A stretch of DNA of 34,831 nucleotides from Paenarthrobacter sp. Z7-10 (GTDB lineage: Bacteria; Actinomycetota; Actinomycetes; Actinomycetales; Micrococcaceae), in NCBI RefSeq assembly GCF_026932795.1, contig NZ_JADPVH010000043.1, positions 1-34,831 on the forward strand, read 5' to 3'. How positions within the stretch are numbered: the first letter of the stretch is position 1; each line of letters begins with the position of its first letter. The notes beneath the pieces are model-generated. The model saw only the letters and a list, made by a program, of their open reading frames with translations, was not told the origin of the DNA and did not search any database. Shown here piece by piece: positions 24,420 to 32,393 of this stretch. The position numbers were made by a program, and so were the translations under genes.

Positions 24420-25408
24420 TACAGTCCTTCCAGGAAGGCCAGCAGCTCGTCGGGTGGGTGATAGCGGCCGGGGCGGGTCCCTGGCGGCGCCGTCCTGTCA
24501 AGCGCCCGTTGTTTGAGTGCCAGGTCGGCGTGGAGGTAGATCTGGGTGGTGCGGATGTTTTCATGACCAAGCCAGAGGGCGATGGTGGCAATATCGATCC
24601 CGGCCTGCAGGAGCCGCATGGCGCAGGTGTGGCGGAGCGTGTGCGGGGAAATCGTCTTCAAAGCCAGGGATGGGCAGTCTGTGGTTGCCGTCTTGACGTG
24701 CCGGGCAACGATTTTTGCCACAGCATCCCGTGTCAGTTTCTGGCCCGAGGGACCGGAAAAGAGCGGGGCTGTTCCCTGCGGTTGTCGTTCTGCAAGCCAT
24801 GCTTTGAGGTGTGCGCAGGCGTCCTTGCCAAGCGGGGTGATGCGTTCCTTGCGGCCCTTGCCCTGGCAGGAAAGGTAGGCGCCGGATTCCAGGTGCACGT
24901 CGGCTGCGGTCACGTTGACCAGTTCACTGACTCGCAGGCCGGTGACGATGGCTACGAACAAAAGCGTCCTGTCCCGTCGCCCCCGCCACGTTGAAGCATC
25001 CGGCGCGTTGATCAGGGTGTTGGATTCCTCCTCCGTCAGGTAGGTCACGATGGCCTTGTCGGAGCGTTTTGCCGGGATTGCCAACACGCGTTGGATGAGT
25101 TCAGCATGCTCTGGGAAGTCGTAGGAAGCGTACCGAAACAGCGCCCGGATGGCCGCCAGCCGGGCATTTCTGGTGTGGATGCTGGCCCGTCTGCTGCTTT
25201 CTAGCCAGGCAAGGTAGCCGCCAATGAAAACGGCGTCGAGGTCTTCAAGCTTCAGGTCTTGGGGTGCGTTGCCGGTTTCCTCCTTGGCGTAGTGCAGGAG
25301 CAGCCGGAACGCGTCCCGGTAAGAGGCCACCGTGTTCTGGCTTGCCCGGCGCTGCCCCACGAGCCGGCGGAGGAAGAAGGATTCCAGGATCGGTGCCAGG
25401 GATGTCAT
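24419..25408 (-). CDS. RIT tyrosine recombinase, third gene
   Basis: A 329-residue site-specific recombinase. The N-terminal SAM-like domain (about residues 1-110, with ASQNTVASYRDAFRLLLHYA) is followed by a complete catalytic domain: Arg I in TGLRVSELVNV (about residue 170), HTLRHT (HxxR box), LGHENIRTT, and the nucleophile tyrosine in QIYLH. It starts at ATG 25408 inside the preceding gene's stop, so it is translationally coupled. Its TAA overlaps the left inverted repeat. It looks intact and could act in trans on related ends. Confidence 0.9.
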   Translation of the reverse strand: MTSLAPILESFFLRRLVGQRRASQNTVASYRDAFRLLLHYAKEETGNAPQDLKLEDLDAVFIGGYLAWLESSRRASIHTRNARLAAIRALFRYASYDFPEHAELIQRVLAIPAKRSDKAIVTYLTEEESNTLINAPDASTWRGRRDRTLLFVAIVTGLRVSELVNVTAADVHLESGAYLSCQGKGRKERITPLGKDACAHLKAWLAERQPQGTAPLFSGPSGQKLTRDAVAKIVARHVKTATTDCPSLALKTISPHTLRHTCAMRLLQAGIDIATIALWLGHENIRTTQIYLHADLALKQRALDRTAPPGTRPGRYHPPDELLAFLEGL

Positions 25409-26343
25409 GATTCTTCCGCCAGATATGAGCCCAGCCGGGCGGAGACCAGGGACATCAATTCCGGTGTCCCGCTCAGGTACCAGTACGTCGCTTCCGGGTT
25501 CTGGTGCCCGAGGTAGGTCGAGAGCACCGGCAGCAGCGGCCTGACGTCCACACCCGTGCGGTACCAGCTCTGAAGTGTTTTCACGGCAAAGCCATGTCTC
25601 AGGTCATGTAGATGGGGCTGATGATGGAAACCAGGCCGTCTCACTCCTGCTTCCCGGGCCAGCCAGGCAAAGACGTGGCTGGCGTTGTCGGCGATCAAGC
25701 GCGTGCCACGGGTGGAAAGGAATACGGCGGGATCCTTGGGATGCGGATACGTGGTGTCCCGGATGCCCGAGTATTCCTTCAGTGCGGCCACCGTGCTCGG
25801 ATGTAGCGGCAGCTGCCGCGATTTCCGGTATTTTGCTTCCCGGATCGTCAAAAGTCCTTGGTCCCAGTCGACGTCGGAGCGGTCCAGGCCGGTGGCTTCG
25901 CTGCGCCGCATCCCTGTCACGGCCACCAATGAAATGTAGGTTCGGTAGGTTCGGGCACGGAAGCCGGGGGTGAGCCGGTCTGCGGCCGCCAGCACCCGGT
26001 CCAACTCGTCATCGGAAAAGATGTAAGGCGCGGGCCGGTGGTACCCATCCTGCAGCAGCGACTGTTCAGGGACCTGTGTGAGGGGGTCAAAAGCCTGTAG
26101 GTATTGGGCGAAGGGACGCACCGCGCCCAGGCGTGCGTACCACCACACCGGGTCGGCGCCTGCTGGCAGTGTTGCCCATTCCAGCACGCGCGAGCTGGTG
26201 AGGTGGGCGTCGCCGGTGCGTTGAAAGTACTTGATGAATTCCAGCAGAAGTTGCCCCTGCTGCTTCAGCTTGTAGCCCATGCTCCGGCGCATGTGCAGGT
26301 ACTGCTCGGCCATCAGCGCCACATCGTCCTGGGGCATGGTCAT
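25405..26343 (-). CDS. RIT tyrosine recombinase, second gene
   Basis: A 312-residue recombinase of a different subfamily from its neighbours. The N-terminal domain (AEQYLHMRRSMGYKLKQQGQLLLEF) is followed by Arg I in TGMRRSEATGLDRSDVDW, the HDLRHGFAVKTL box, LGHQNPEATYWYLSGTPEL with the likely nucleophile tyrosine, and an insertion (YRTGVDVRPLLPV) before the GH motif, as in RIT middle genes. All catalytic residues are present. It is coupled at both ends by ATGA overlaps. Confidence 0.9.
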   Translation of the reverse strand: MTMPQDDVALMAEQYLHMRRSMGYKLKQQGQLLLEFIKYFQRTGDAHLTSSRVLEWATLPAGADPVWWYARLGAVRPFAQYLQAFDPLTQVPEQSLLQDGYHRPAPYIFSDDELDRVLAAADRLTPGFRARTYRTYISLVAVTGMRRSEATGLDRSDVDWDQGLLTIREAKYRKSRQLPLHPSTVAALKEYSGIRDTTYPHPKDPAVFLSTRGTRLIADNASHVFAWLAREAGVRRPGFHHQPHLHDLRHGFAVKTLQSWYRTGVDVRPLLPVLSTYLGHQNPEATYWYLSGTPELMSLVSARLGSYLAEES

Positions 26344-27550
26344 GGCTGGCTCCCTGGCCAGGGCAGCGCCAGCGCACGCAGCGACCTGTAGTCGACTTTT
26401 GCGTACTGGGCCGTGGTGGCAGGGCTGCGGTGGCGCAGCACCTGGCCGACCTCGGCGAGGGAAGCACCGGCACGCAGCAGTTGTGTTGCCGCAGTGTGCC
26501 TGAGCCGGTGGGCATGGATTCCTTCAAGCCCGGCACGCCTGCTCGCGGCCAGGATCACTTCGGAAACCCCCGGCAGATGCCAGCCCTCCCACAGGTGCGC
26601 GAACCCTGAGAAACAGCGCATCGCCGGCGCCGTCAGGCCGGCCCGGGCGCAGGTATTCCGCCAAGGCCGATCCAACATCGTGCGGCAGGGGAAGCTTCTC
26701 TTCGCAGCGCCCCTTGCCCCGCAGGACGATGTCTCCGGCACGCCAATTGACATCGGTGAGCGTCAGGGACGCGACTTCATTCGCACGCAGCCCCAGCCGG
26801 ACCACCAGGACCAGAATCGCGTAGTCACGCCGCCCCGTGACCGTGTCCCGGTCACAGGAGGCCAGCAGCGCATCCACTTCCGGCACGCTCAGGCCTTGCG
26901 GAATGTTACTGCCGTGGCCGGCCGCGGACGGTACCGTACCCGCCAACGCCCGGCCGCACAGTCCTTCCATGAACGCCCAGCCCAAGAAGGACCGTAACCC
27001 GGTGATCGCATATTTCACGCTTTTGACCGATCCCACACCGTAAAGACCGGTGGTGAACGAGATGACCTCCCCACCGCCCATTGTGCCGAGCGAACGGGGA
27101 GCGCTCCGGCAGCCAATCCATGAACGCGTTGGCCGCCCGAACATAGTGCTGCCCCGTTTTGGCGGCGAGCCCCCGCTCATCCACGAGGTAGCGCTCAAAC
27201 CGCCCCAAAATGATCTGTTCCGGAGTGGTTGGATCCGGTGGCGGCTCAGGAACCGGAATCACCCCCAACCGGCGCAAATACTCCATCAACAACACAAATG
27301 ACGCCTGTGTCGGACGCATCCAACTTGCTTCCGCAGCCAGCTCGTCAACGAACCGCTGCAGCGCCCCATCCGTCAGCGCCCCACTATCCAGTCCCCGCGC
27401 ATCCATCCAACGACTCAACCGCCCCACCAGCGAGGCCAGCTGCTGCACCGTTGACTTCGCATACCCACGCCCAGCCAACAACAACCGGTAGCCAGCCACG
27501 TACGGTGCCAAAGGCCCCGTCATCGGCCCCGGAAATGACTTCGTCATCAT
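26340..27550 (-). pseudogene. RIT tyrosine recombinase, first gene, two frameshifts
   Basis: The N-terminal domain (YVAGYRLLLAGRGYAKSTVQQLASLVGRLSRWM-like, split here by position) reads in one frame to about 27090. The middle with Arg I (VVRLGLRANEVASL) reads in a second frame to about 26595. The end, with HRLRHTAATQLL, VLRHRSPATT and the tyrosine in AQYAKVD, reads in a third. All catalytic residues survive across the frames, so the parent was functional and decay is recent. ATG 27550 with AGGGAAGG upstream is the likely start. It is the promoter-proximal gene, so loss may also reduce coupled translation of the other two. Confidence 0.85.
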
Positions 27551-27594
27551 GCTCACCTTCCCTTATCGAGAAAACAAGCATGTGCCGCCCCGCG

Positions 27595-27695
27595 ATTATG
27601 TGGAAAGCTACCCGCGCCAGATCGGTGTCATGGCGCCCGTTCACAGCCGGCGTCCGAACACTTTCTACATAATTCCAGGTTCTACATAATGGCTG
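27595..27695. repeat. Right 101-bp inverted repeat of the RIT element
   Basis: Mirror copy of 24319-24419 with one difference. It ends CATAATGGCTG directly against the istA continuation CAGTACGAC. The same three ATTATGTAGAA-type motifs are present, one with a G in place of A. Confidence 0.95.
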
Positions 27696-28868
27696 CAGTA
27701 CGACTTCGGTGATGGCCCTGTCATCGATGGCCGTAAGACGGTGCTGTTCGTGGCGTGGCTGGCGTGGTCACGGTTCCGGGTCGTGATAGCGCTGCGGGAC
27801 CGGAGCGCGCCGACGGTGTTCGCCGCCCTGGACCGGACTTTCCGTATCCTTAATGGTGCCCCGACGTATGTGCTCACCGACAACGAGAAAACCGTCACGG
27901 TCTCCCATATCGCCGGCGTACCGGTACGGAACCTGCAGACCGTGGATTTCGCCAGGCATTACGGGATCACGGTGCTGACCTGCCAACCGGCCGATCCTGC
28001 CTCCAAGGGTGGGGTGGAGTCAACGGTGAAAATCGCCAAGGCCGATATTGTGCCCAAGGACACCAACCTGCGCACCGAATATGGTTCCTTCTCAGAGATC
28101 GAAGCGGCCTGTCAGGCGTTCATGGATGAGGTGAACAACCGTGAGCACCGTGCCACCCGCCGCAAGCCCGCCGCCATGCTGGTCGAGGAGGTTCCCCGTC
28201 TGCACCGCATCCCCGACACCGCTCACACTGTGGCCTTCGGGGTGTCCCGGACCGTGCCGGACAACACCCCGATGGTGACGTTTGAGACTGGGCAGTATTC
28301 CGTTCCCTCACACCTGCTCGGCGCACGGGTCTTCGTCCGCAGCCACGGCGCCGGTCCGGACGAGAAGGTCATCATCGTCCATCACGGCACGGACGGGCCC
28401 GTTGAAGTCGCCCGGCACCACCGTGCCCGCCCCGGCAGCCCGGCGATCGATGATGCGCACTTCCCCGGCCATCGCCAGAAGGTCCCGGGCGACTACACGG
28501 TCAAGGCCCGCAGCGCTGCCGAGACCGAGTTCCTGCACCTGGGCGCCGGTGCACGGGCCTGGCTGCTGGAAGCCGCCGCGGCGGGCACAACGCGGATGAA
28601 GGTGAAGATGGCCGAGGCCGTTGCCCTGGCCAAGATCAGTGGCACCGCCGGAGTTGATGCAGCGTTGGGTGAGGCAGCGACTTACGGCAGGTTCGCCGCC
28701 GGCGACCTCGCCTCCATCCTCGGCGCCAGGCCATCACGGAGCACGACCTGCAAGGCCGATGAAGCCACGTCCCTGTCTCAGGGCACCGCCGGGTGGGCCG
28801 CCATCGGCCAACCCCTCACACCCGCCGGCGCCGACGGCGTCACCGATACGTTGGAGGAAAGCGCATGA
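27696..28868 (+). pseudogene. istA: IS21-family transposase IstA, C-terminal part
   Basis: This 391-codon part carries the integrase-like catalytic core. It begins QYDFGDGPVIDG, where the first catalytic Asp is expected two codons after the RIT junction; the second lies in YVLTDNEKT and the Glu in SKGGVESTVKIAKAD. The beta-barrel-like C-terminal region follows. The frame is intact to TGA 28868, which overlaps the istB start. Cut off from the HTH part it has no proper start; an internal GTG (27741) could begin a shorter product without the first Asp. Confidence 0.9.
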
Positions 28869-29644
28869 GCGTCACCACGGCCCCCGCGCCGGCCCTGCCA
28901 CCGGAGGTAGAAGCGTTGATGCGTCAGCTGAAGATGCCCCACGCCCGGGCGCTGGCCCCGGAACTGATCGCTACCGCCCGTGCTCAACGCTGGGAACCCG
29001 TCGAAGTCATTAAGGCCCTCTTCGTGGAGGAAGCCGCCGGCCGCGCCCGGTCCATGCTCGCCACCCGGCGTAAGGCCGCCGGCTTCCCGACAGGAAAAAC
29101 GTTCGAGGCCTGGGACGAATCCGCTTCCTCGATCCCGGCGCCGACACAGCAGGGCCTGCGGACCCTGGAATGGATAACGCGCAGGGAAAACGTCGTCGTC
29201 TGCGGGCCCTCCGGGACGGGGAAAACGTTCTTCCTCGAAGCCCTCGGTCAGCAAGCCGTCGAAGCCGGGAAACGCGTCGCGTGGTTCAGGCTCGAGGACC
29301 TCGGCGCGCTGGTACGCGCTCACCGCTCCGATGATTCCGTCAGCCGGGTCGTCGCACGCATCCTGCGTGCCGAGCTGATCATCGTCGATGACATAGGACT
29401 GCTCGAAGTCGGCGCGGACGCCGCGGAAGGCCTCTACCGCCTCGTTGACGCCGCCTACGAAAAACGATCCATCGCAGTGTCCTCAAACCTGCACCCGGCC
29501 GGCTTCGACGCCCTCATGCCCAAAACCCTCGCCACCGCCACCGTTGACCGTCTCCTGCACCACGCGCACGTCTGTCAAACCTCCGGCGACTCCATCCGGC
29601 TCACCCAAGCCCTCGCCGGGAAGGGAGTCACCCCGATGAGCTAA
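28865..29644 (+). CDS. istB: IS21-family helper ATPase IstB
   Basis: A 259-residue AAA+ ATPase that assembles on target DNA and stimulates IstA. The N-terminal helical region is followed by Walker A GPSGTGKT (about residues 115-122), Walker B LIIVDDIGLL, a sensor I with SSNLHPAGF, and the C-terminal arginine-containing segment near TVDRLLHHAHV. It starts at ATG 28865 within the istA stop (ATGA overlap), so it is coupled to istA translation. It appears intact and could serve a related IS in trans. Confidence 0.92.
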   Translation: MSVTTAPAPALPPEVEALMRQLKMPHARALAPELIATARAQRWEPVEVIKALFVEEAAGRARSMLATRRKAAGFPTGKTFEAWDESASSIPAPTQQGLRTLEWITRRENVVVCGPSGTGKTFFLEALGQQAVEAGKRVAWFRLEDLGALVRAHRSDDSVSRVVARILRAELIIVDDIGLLEVGADAAEGLYRLVDAAYEKRSIAVSSNLHPAGFDALMPKTLATATVDRLLHHAHVCQTSGDSIRLTQALAGKGVTPMS

Positions 29645-29783
29645 CCGATCAAAAACTCCCCATATGGCCAACGCCACCAAAACCCTGGTGGGCAGATCTG
29701 TTGGCCATACACGGGCAGTTTCCATGGCCACCAGCGGGCACTTCTGCTGGCCGCCCACGGGCAGAAACTACTGGCCATTGACA

Positions 29784-29789
29784 CCCGCT
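29784..29789. repeat. Right target-site duplication of the IS21-family element
   Basis: CCCGCT directly follows the right IS end (TTGACA) and matches 23745-23750. Confidence 0.88.
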
Positions 29790-29814
29790 AGAAACAGAAG
29801 AGAGCAGAACAGCA

Positions 29815-29901
29815 GTCCCACGGTCTCCAATCCGCGGACCTGTTCACCGCTCAAAGGAGCGCGAAGCCTCAGCATCCGCTCGATGATGACTGCCTGGCGC
29901 C
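29815..29901. repeat. Right copy of the 87-bp inverted repeat
   Basis: Reverse complement of 23010-23096, identical over all 87 bases. Here it is a natural part of the small membrane-protein gene, so this is probably the source copy. Confidence 0.93.
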
Positions 29902-30059
29902 GGGCAATGCGCTTGCGAAAAACGAACCAACCCAGACCGACGATCATCAGCACCACGCCCAGCTGCATTCTTGCTCCTCCGAAGCCCTGCCACCAATAGC
30001 CCAAGACTAGTGGCCTCGGCTCGACGCGCTGGGAGCCTCAATGGCGGAGAACGGCAGAG

Positions 30060-30386
30060 AATAGGACTGAGACTGATAAGTGCCATTCCCGCTTGTACTC
30101 TGCGTAGCTCATCAGAGTGTCCTGGTGCGAACGCGACCAATTGATGCGTTCGGACTTTGATCCCGACGTGACTGGGGTGGCATCCCAGCCCATTAGGATC
30201 TTTCTTCCAGGCACCCTCCCCCGAAAATCACTGGTACATCACTATTTTGTCCGGAGCGCCGACGGTTTTGCCTTCGTTATCGACATCCGTCCTGATGCCC
30301 TGGTCAAGCCCATCCGTGAATTGTCGTCTGTAATCGGGGGCCCAATCTGTGTCCTGCCAACCATTTTCCACCTGACGTGGTGGTAA
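30060..30386 (+). pseudogene. TnsA-like endonuclease domain remnant
   Basis: The frame reads KCHSRLYSA, a TAG (30105-30107), then WCERDQLMRSDFDPDVTGVASQPI, RKSLVHHYFVRSADGFAFVIDIRPDALVKP. The pattern of ERD, then DFDP plus a QP motif, then a histidine before YF and a VxDxR strand resembles the TnsA nuclease-like proteins of actinobacterial integrase islands. Both ends are degraded and the C-terminal domain is lost. The assignment is by recalled family pattern only. Confidence 0.45.
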
Positions 30387-30394
30387 TCGACGCG

Positions 30395-30600
30395 CAGGCA
30401 GTGAAGGCCCGTGTCCTACTACGGACCGTGGAGGGTGGGCGGCGCAACCTGGCCGCGATCACCCGATGCCCGTCGCCGCTAACCGTTTTCGCCTCGATTG
30501 CGGCCGCGATCACCTGTGCACTATCAGCTCGCCGCCCGGCGTTGAGTTCCAGATTCTTACGCTGGGCCATTCGCTTACAGGTCATCGTCACTCTGAAGCC
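30395..30600 (-). pseudogene. DUF6431-like helix-turn-helix remnant
   Basis: On the minus strand a stretch reads GRRADSAQVIAAAIEAKTV, then GHRVIAARLRRPPSTVR, then TRAFTACA. This resembles the helix-turn-helix part of DUF6431 proteins carried on actinobacterial mobile elements near integrases. The N-terminal zinc-binding half is absent and the C-terminus runs into unrelated sequence. Confidence 0.4.
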
Positions 30601-30763
30601 GCCGACCAACGAAATCAAGCTTTTCCCCTGAAAATCACTCATCGCTACCCCACGCGACGCGGCCACCGTCAAACAATACGACGCTCAACACATCTACGAA
30701 TCCCCGACAGCCCACCATCCACGGCAATCAAACAGCCAGGCATTGGTTGCCGCAGCCCTTTAG

Positions 30764-30983
30764 CCCTCCATCGTCAAGCTCACTGCCGCCATCGCCTCAC
30801 CACGTTGGCGATACATCGCCCGCTCACGCCATCCCGAAGCCGTTTTCAACCGCGTCAGTCACGAAGTCACTGACGGCTGGACAGCCAGAGTCGCCTTCGA
30901 TTCGCTCCGACACTGGATGGAAACCGACTGGACAGCAAGTTTTCACGGATCCGACGCCATCCTCCCGCCCAAAATCAGGTAAA
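30764..30983 (+). other. Unrecognised coding-like stretch
   Basis: An open frame ends at TAA 30983 and has a protein-like composition (SPRWRYIARSRHPEAVF, VTDGWTARVAFDSLRHW). Across one TAG (30761-30763) the same frame continues upstream for about 45 codons. No start or known motif is visible. It is probably a fragment of a larger, decayed gene. From here to about 31556 I see no gene. Confidence 0.25.
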
Positions 30984-31024
30984 CTGCACCGCCGATGCGA
31001 AGGCTGTGCGTCCGCCCTATATCC

Positions 31025-31073
31025 TGTCCCATATAAGGCCTGCGGGACGATTGTTGGCCATCTATATGGGACA
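31025..31073. repeat. 11-bp inverted repeat, possible recombination site
   Basis: TGTCCCATATA (31025-31035) and TATATGGGACA (31063-31073) are perfect inverted arms 27 bases apart, with a further GGGAC (31054-31058) between. The layout could be an element end, a recombinase site or an operator. It lies at the right end of the remnant zone. Confidence 0.45.
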
Positions 31074-31556
31074 CCCCTTTCGGGACGCGAACTCGTCTAG
31101 GCATTAGGCTGGCTTGCTCCCCCTGCGGCAAAGTACCAGGAGCTGTACCCAGAGAGGACAGGCAATCCGCGGGGCACAACGGGCTCTGCAAGCCGAAGCG
31201 AATAGCCCTTGGTAAGCTTCGTTCGGCCTATTGAACCTATGGGGCCCTTTCCCGGACTTCGCCATCAATATGTCATGTGGACAACATTCCCCTCTGGAAC
31301 GGTTTATGTGAGAAGTTTCGGCTCCAGCACGACCTGAATTAACGGGCCAGGGGTTCGGCTCGTGGGGTTTCTACCGGTTGGAATTCCCAAGTGATTGTGC
31401 TGAACGGTGGGCTGCTGTCGACTTCGGCTATCTAGGATGCCGCGAAGAAGTCACGCCGTTCTAAGCCTCCTGCGGATGGCGTCGCCTCTGGACCGAGCGG
31501 CCGGCCAGGGATCACTCAGCGTGCATGTTGCGCAAAACAGGGCGACGTCGCGTCGA

Positions 31557-32185
31557 TTACCTGCCAGATGGCCGGTTGCTGAGCTGGACGCGTGATGTGG
31601 TGTCCCACGTGAAGATGCCTCGTTTCGTGTCCTGAAGGGCTGCTATGAAGTGCACCTCGTTGACGGTCAGGGGCGGCAGCGCGTGGGTCCGCAGCTGATC
31701 GGATGCTTGTTGAATGACTTCGGCACTCCCTTCGGCCACGCCGTAGCCCAGTGTCAGATGCGGGCCGAAGGGAGCCTTGGGCAGCGGCTGGCTCCTGTTG
31801 ATGGTGTCGGCAGCGGTATCGCGGACCGCGGCGGTCAACTTCGCCCATGAAGACGTACCGGTCCCTCTGACGCTGAGTGACTAATCATCTACTTTCGGTT
31901 CGCCCAGTGTGGCGCTGAACGGTTTGATTTCGGCCGCCACGCTCTTCAGCCTGCCCATGAAGGCATCCACTTCTTCGGGGCTGACATCGGCGGAGGTAAC
32001 TGCGAACTGCTGCACGGTTGCATGCAGGTAATCCGCAGGCTGGATTGAGCAGTAGTCCAACCCGTCCAAGGCGCGCTGGCGTTCTCCAGTGCCGATCGGA
32101 GGTCATCGGTGGGCAGCACATAGACGTGTAGGCGGTTCCGCATGGACGGCCACAAGGTCATCGGGTGCCCAAAAAAGCGCTTCAT
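31557..32185 (-). pseudogene. 2'-5' RNA ligase / 2H phosphoesterase family gene, broken
   Basis: The minus strand shows MKRFFGHPMTLWPSMRNRLHVYVLP, a frameshift near 32072, the first HxT motif in DYLHATVQQF, a TAG (31883-31881), and the second HxT motif in FGPHLTLGYG in the same frame after the stop. Two HxT/S motifs define the 2H superfamily, which includes RNA 2',3'-cyclic phosphodiesterases. With one shift and one nonsense codon, no full product is made. The 208 bases up to the MFS gene hold nothing recognised. Confidence 0.72.
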
Positions 32186-32393
32186 GGGCTAAACCCTAGC
32201 GTCCCCGTTTGGACCGAACATGAACCGACTACCAGGTAGACAAGAGTCCAACCGGCCAAAATTTGGCTCCCCCAGCATTCCCACGTCTCTGACGTCCTGA
32301 TCCAGCATACTGACTGGACCGCTGCCGCCCCCGACGTTCGACCCGATGAGATTGTGAAACCCGCCGACCAGGAAATCTTTTATGCCACCATGG

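Larger units (their letters stand above)
24319..27695 (-). mobile_element. Recombinase-in-trio (RIT) element inserted in istA
   Basis: Three different tyrosine recombinase genes lie on the minus strand, each joined to the next by an ATGA stop-start overlap (26340-26343 and 25405-25408). They are bounded by 101-bp inverted repeats. This is the arrangement known as RIT. Joining istA base 24298 to base 27696 restores the reading GMWLQYDFGDGP, so insertion was between the Leu codon CTG and the Gln codon CAG. GGCTG occurs at both junctions and may be a short duplication. Gene A is frameshifted twice, so this copy is probably not autonomous. Confidence 0.92.
23751..29783 (+). mobile_element. IS21-family insertion sequence carrying a nested RIT element
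   Basis: The element starts TGTTAGCGGCCA and ends TGGCCATTGACA, giving 5'-TGT and ACA-3' ends, and encodes istA and istB. Each end carries a row of subterminal repeats with exact 23-bp spacing: three CTGCCC boxes on the left (23768, 23791, 23814) and four GGGCAG/GGGCAC boxes on the right (29690, 29713, 29736, 29759). Such multiple terminal repeats are typical of IS21. It is flanked by the 6-bp duplication CCCGCT. Without the 3.4-kb RIT insert it would be about 2.65 kb, normal for the family. It cannot move on its own because istA is both frameshifted and split. Confidence 0.93.
29784..29968 (-). pseudogene. Small two-helix membrane protein, 5' part, split by the IS21-family element
   Basis: The gene starts at ATG 29968 with GGAGGA six bases upstream. 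It encodes a first helix (LGVVLMIVGLGWFVF), a basic loop (RKRIARRQ), a charged amphipathic stretch, and the start of a second helix (GLLFCSLLFLAG). It is interrupted at the CCCGCT duplication; the remaining codons are at 23708-23750, for a total of 73 residues. The current stop is supplied by the IS end. Function unknown. Eighty-seven of its bases are repeated inversely at 23010-23096. Confidence 0.72.

Noticed and set aside
30377-30631. 84-codon plus-strand frame
   Set aside because: It is the opposite strand of the DUF6431-like remnant, which has the more convincing protein pattern.
14803-31883. Amber codons as evidence for pyrrolysine or another recoding system
   Set aside because: TAG ends tatC and helY normally, no pyl genes or suppressor tRNA are in the window, and frameshifts accompany the stops in at least one gene. 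Kept only as a testable finding.
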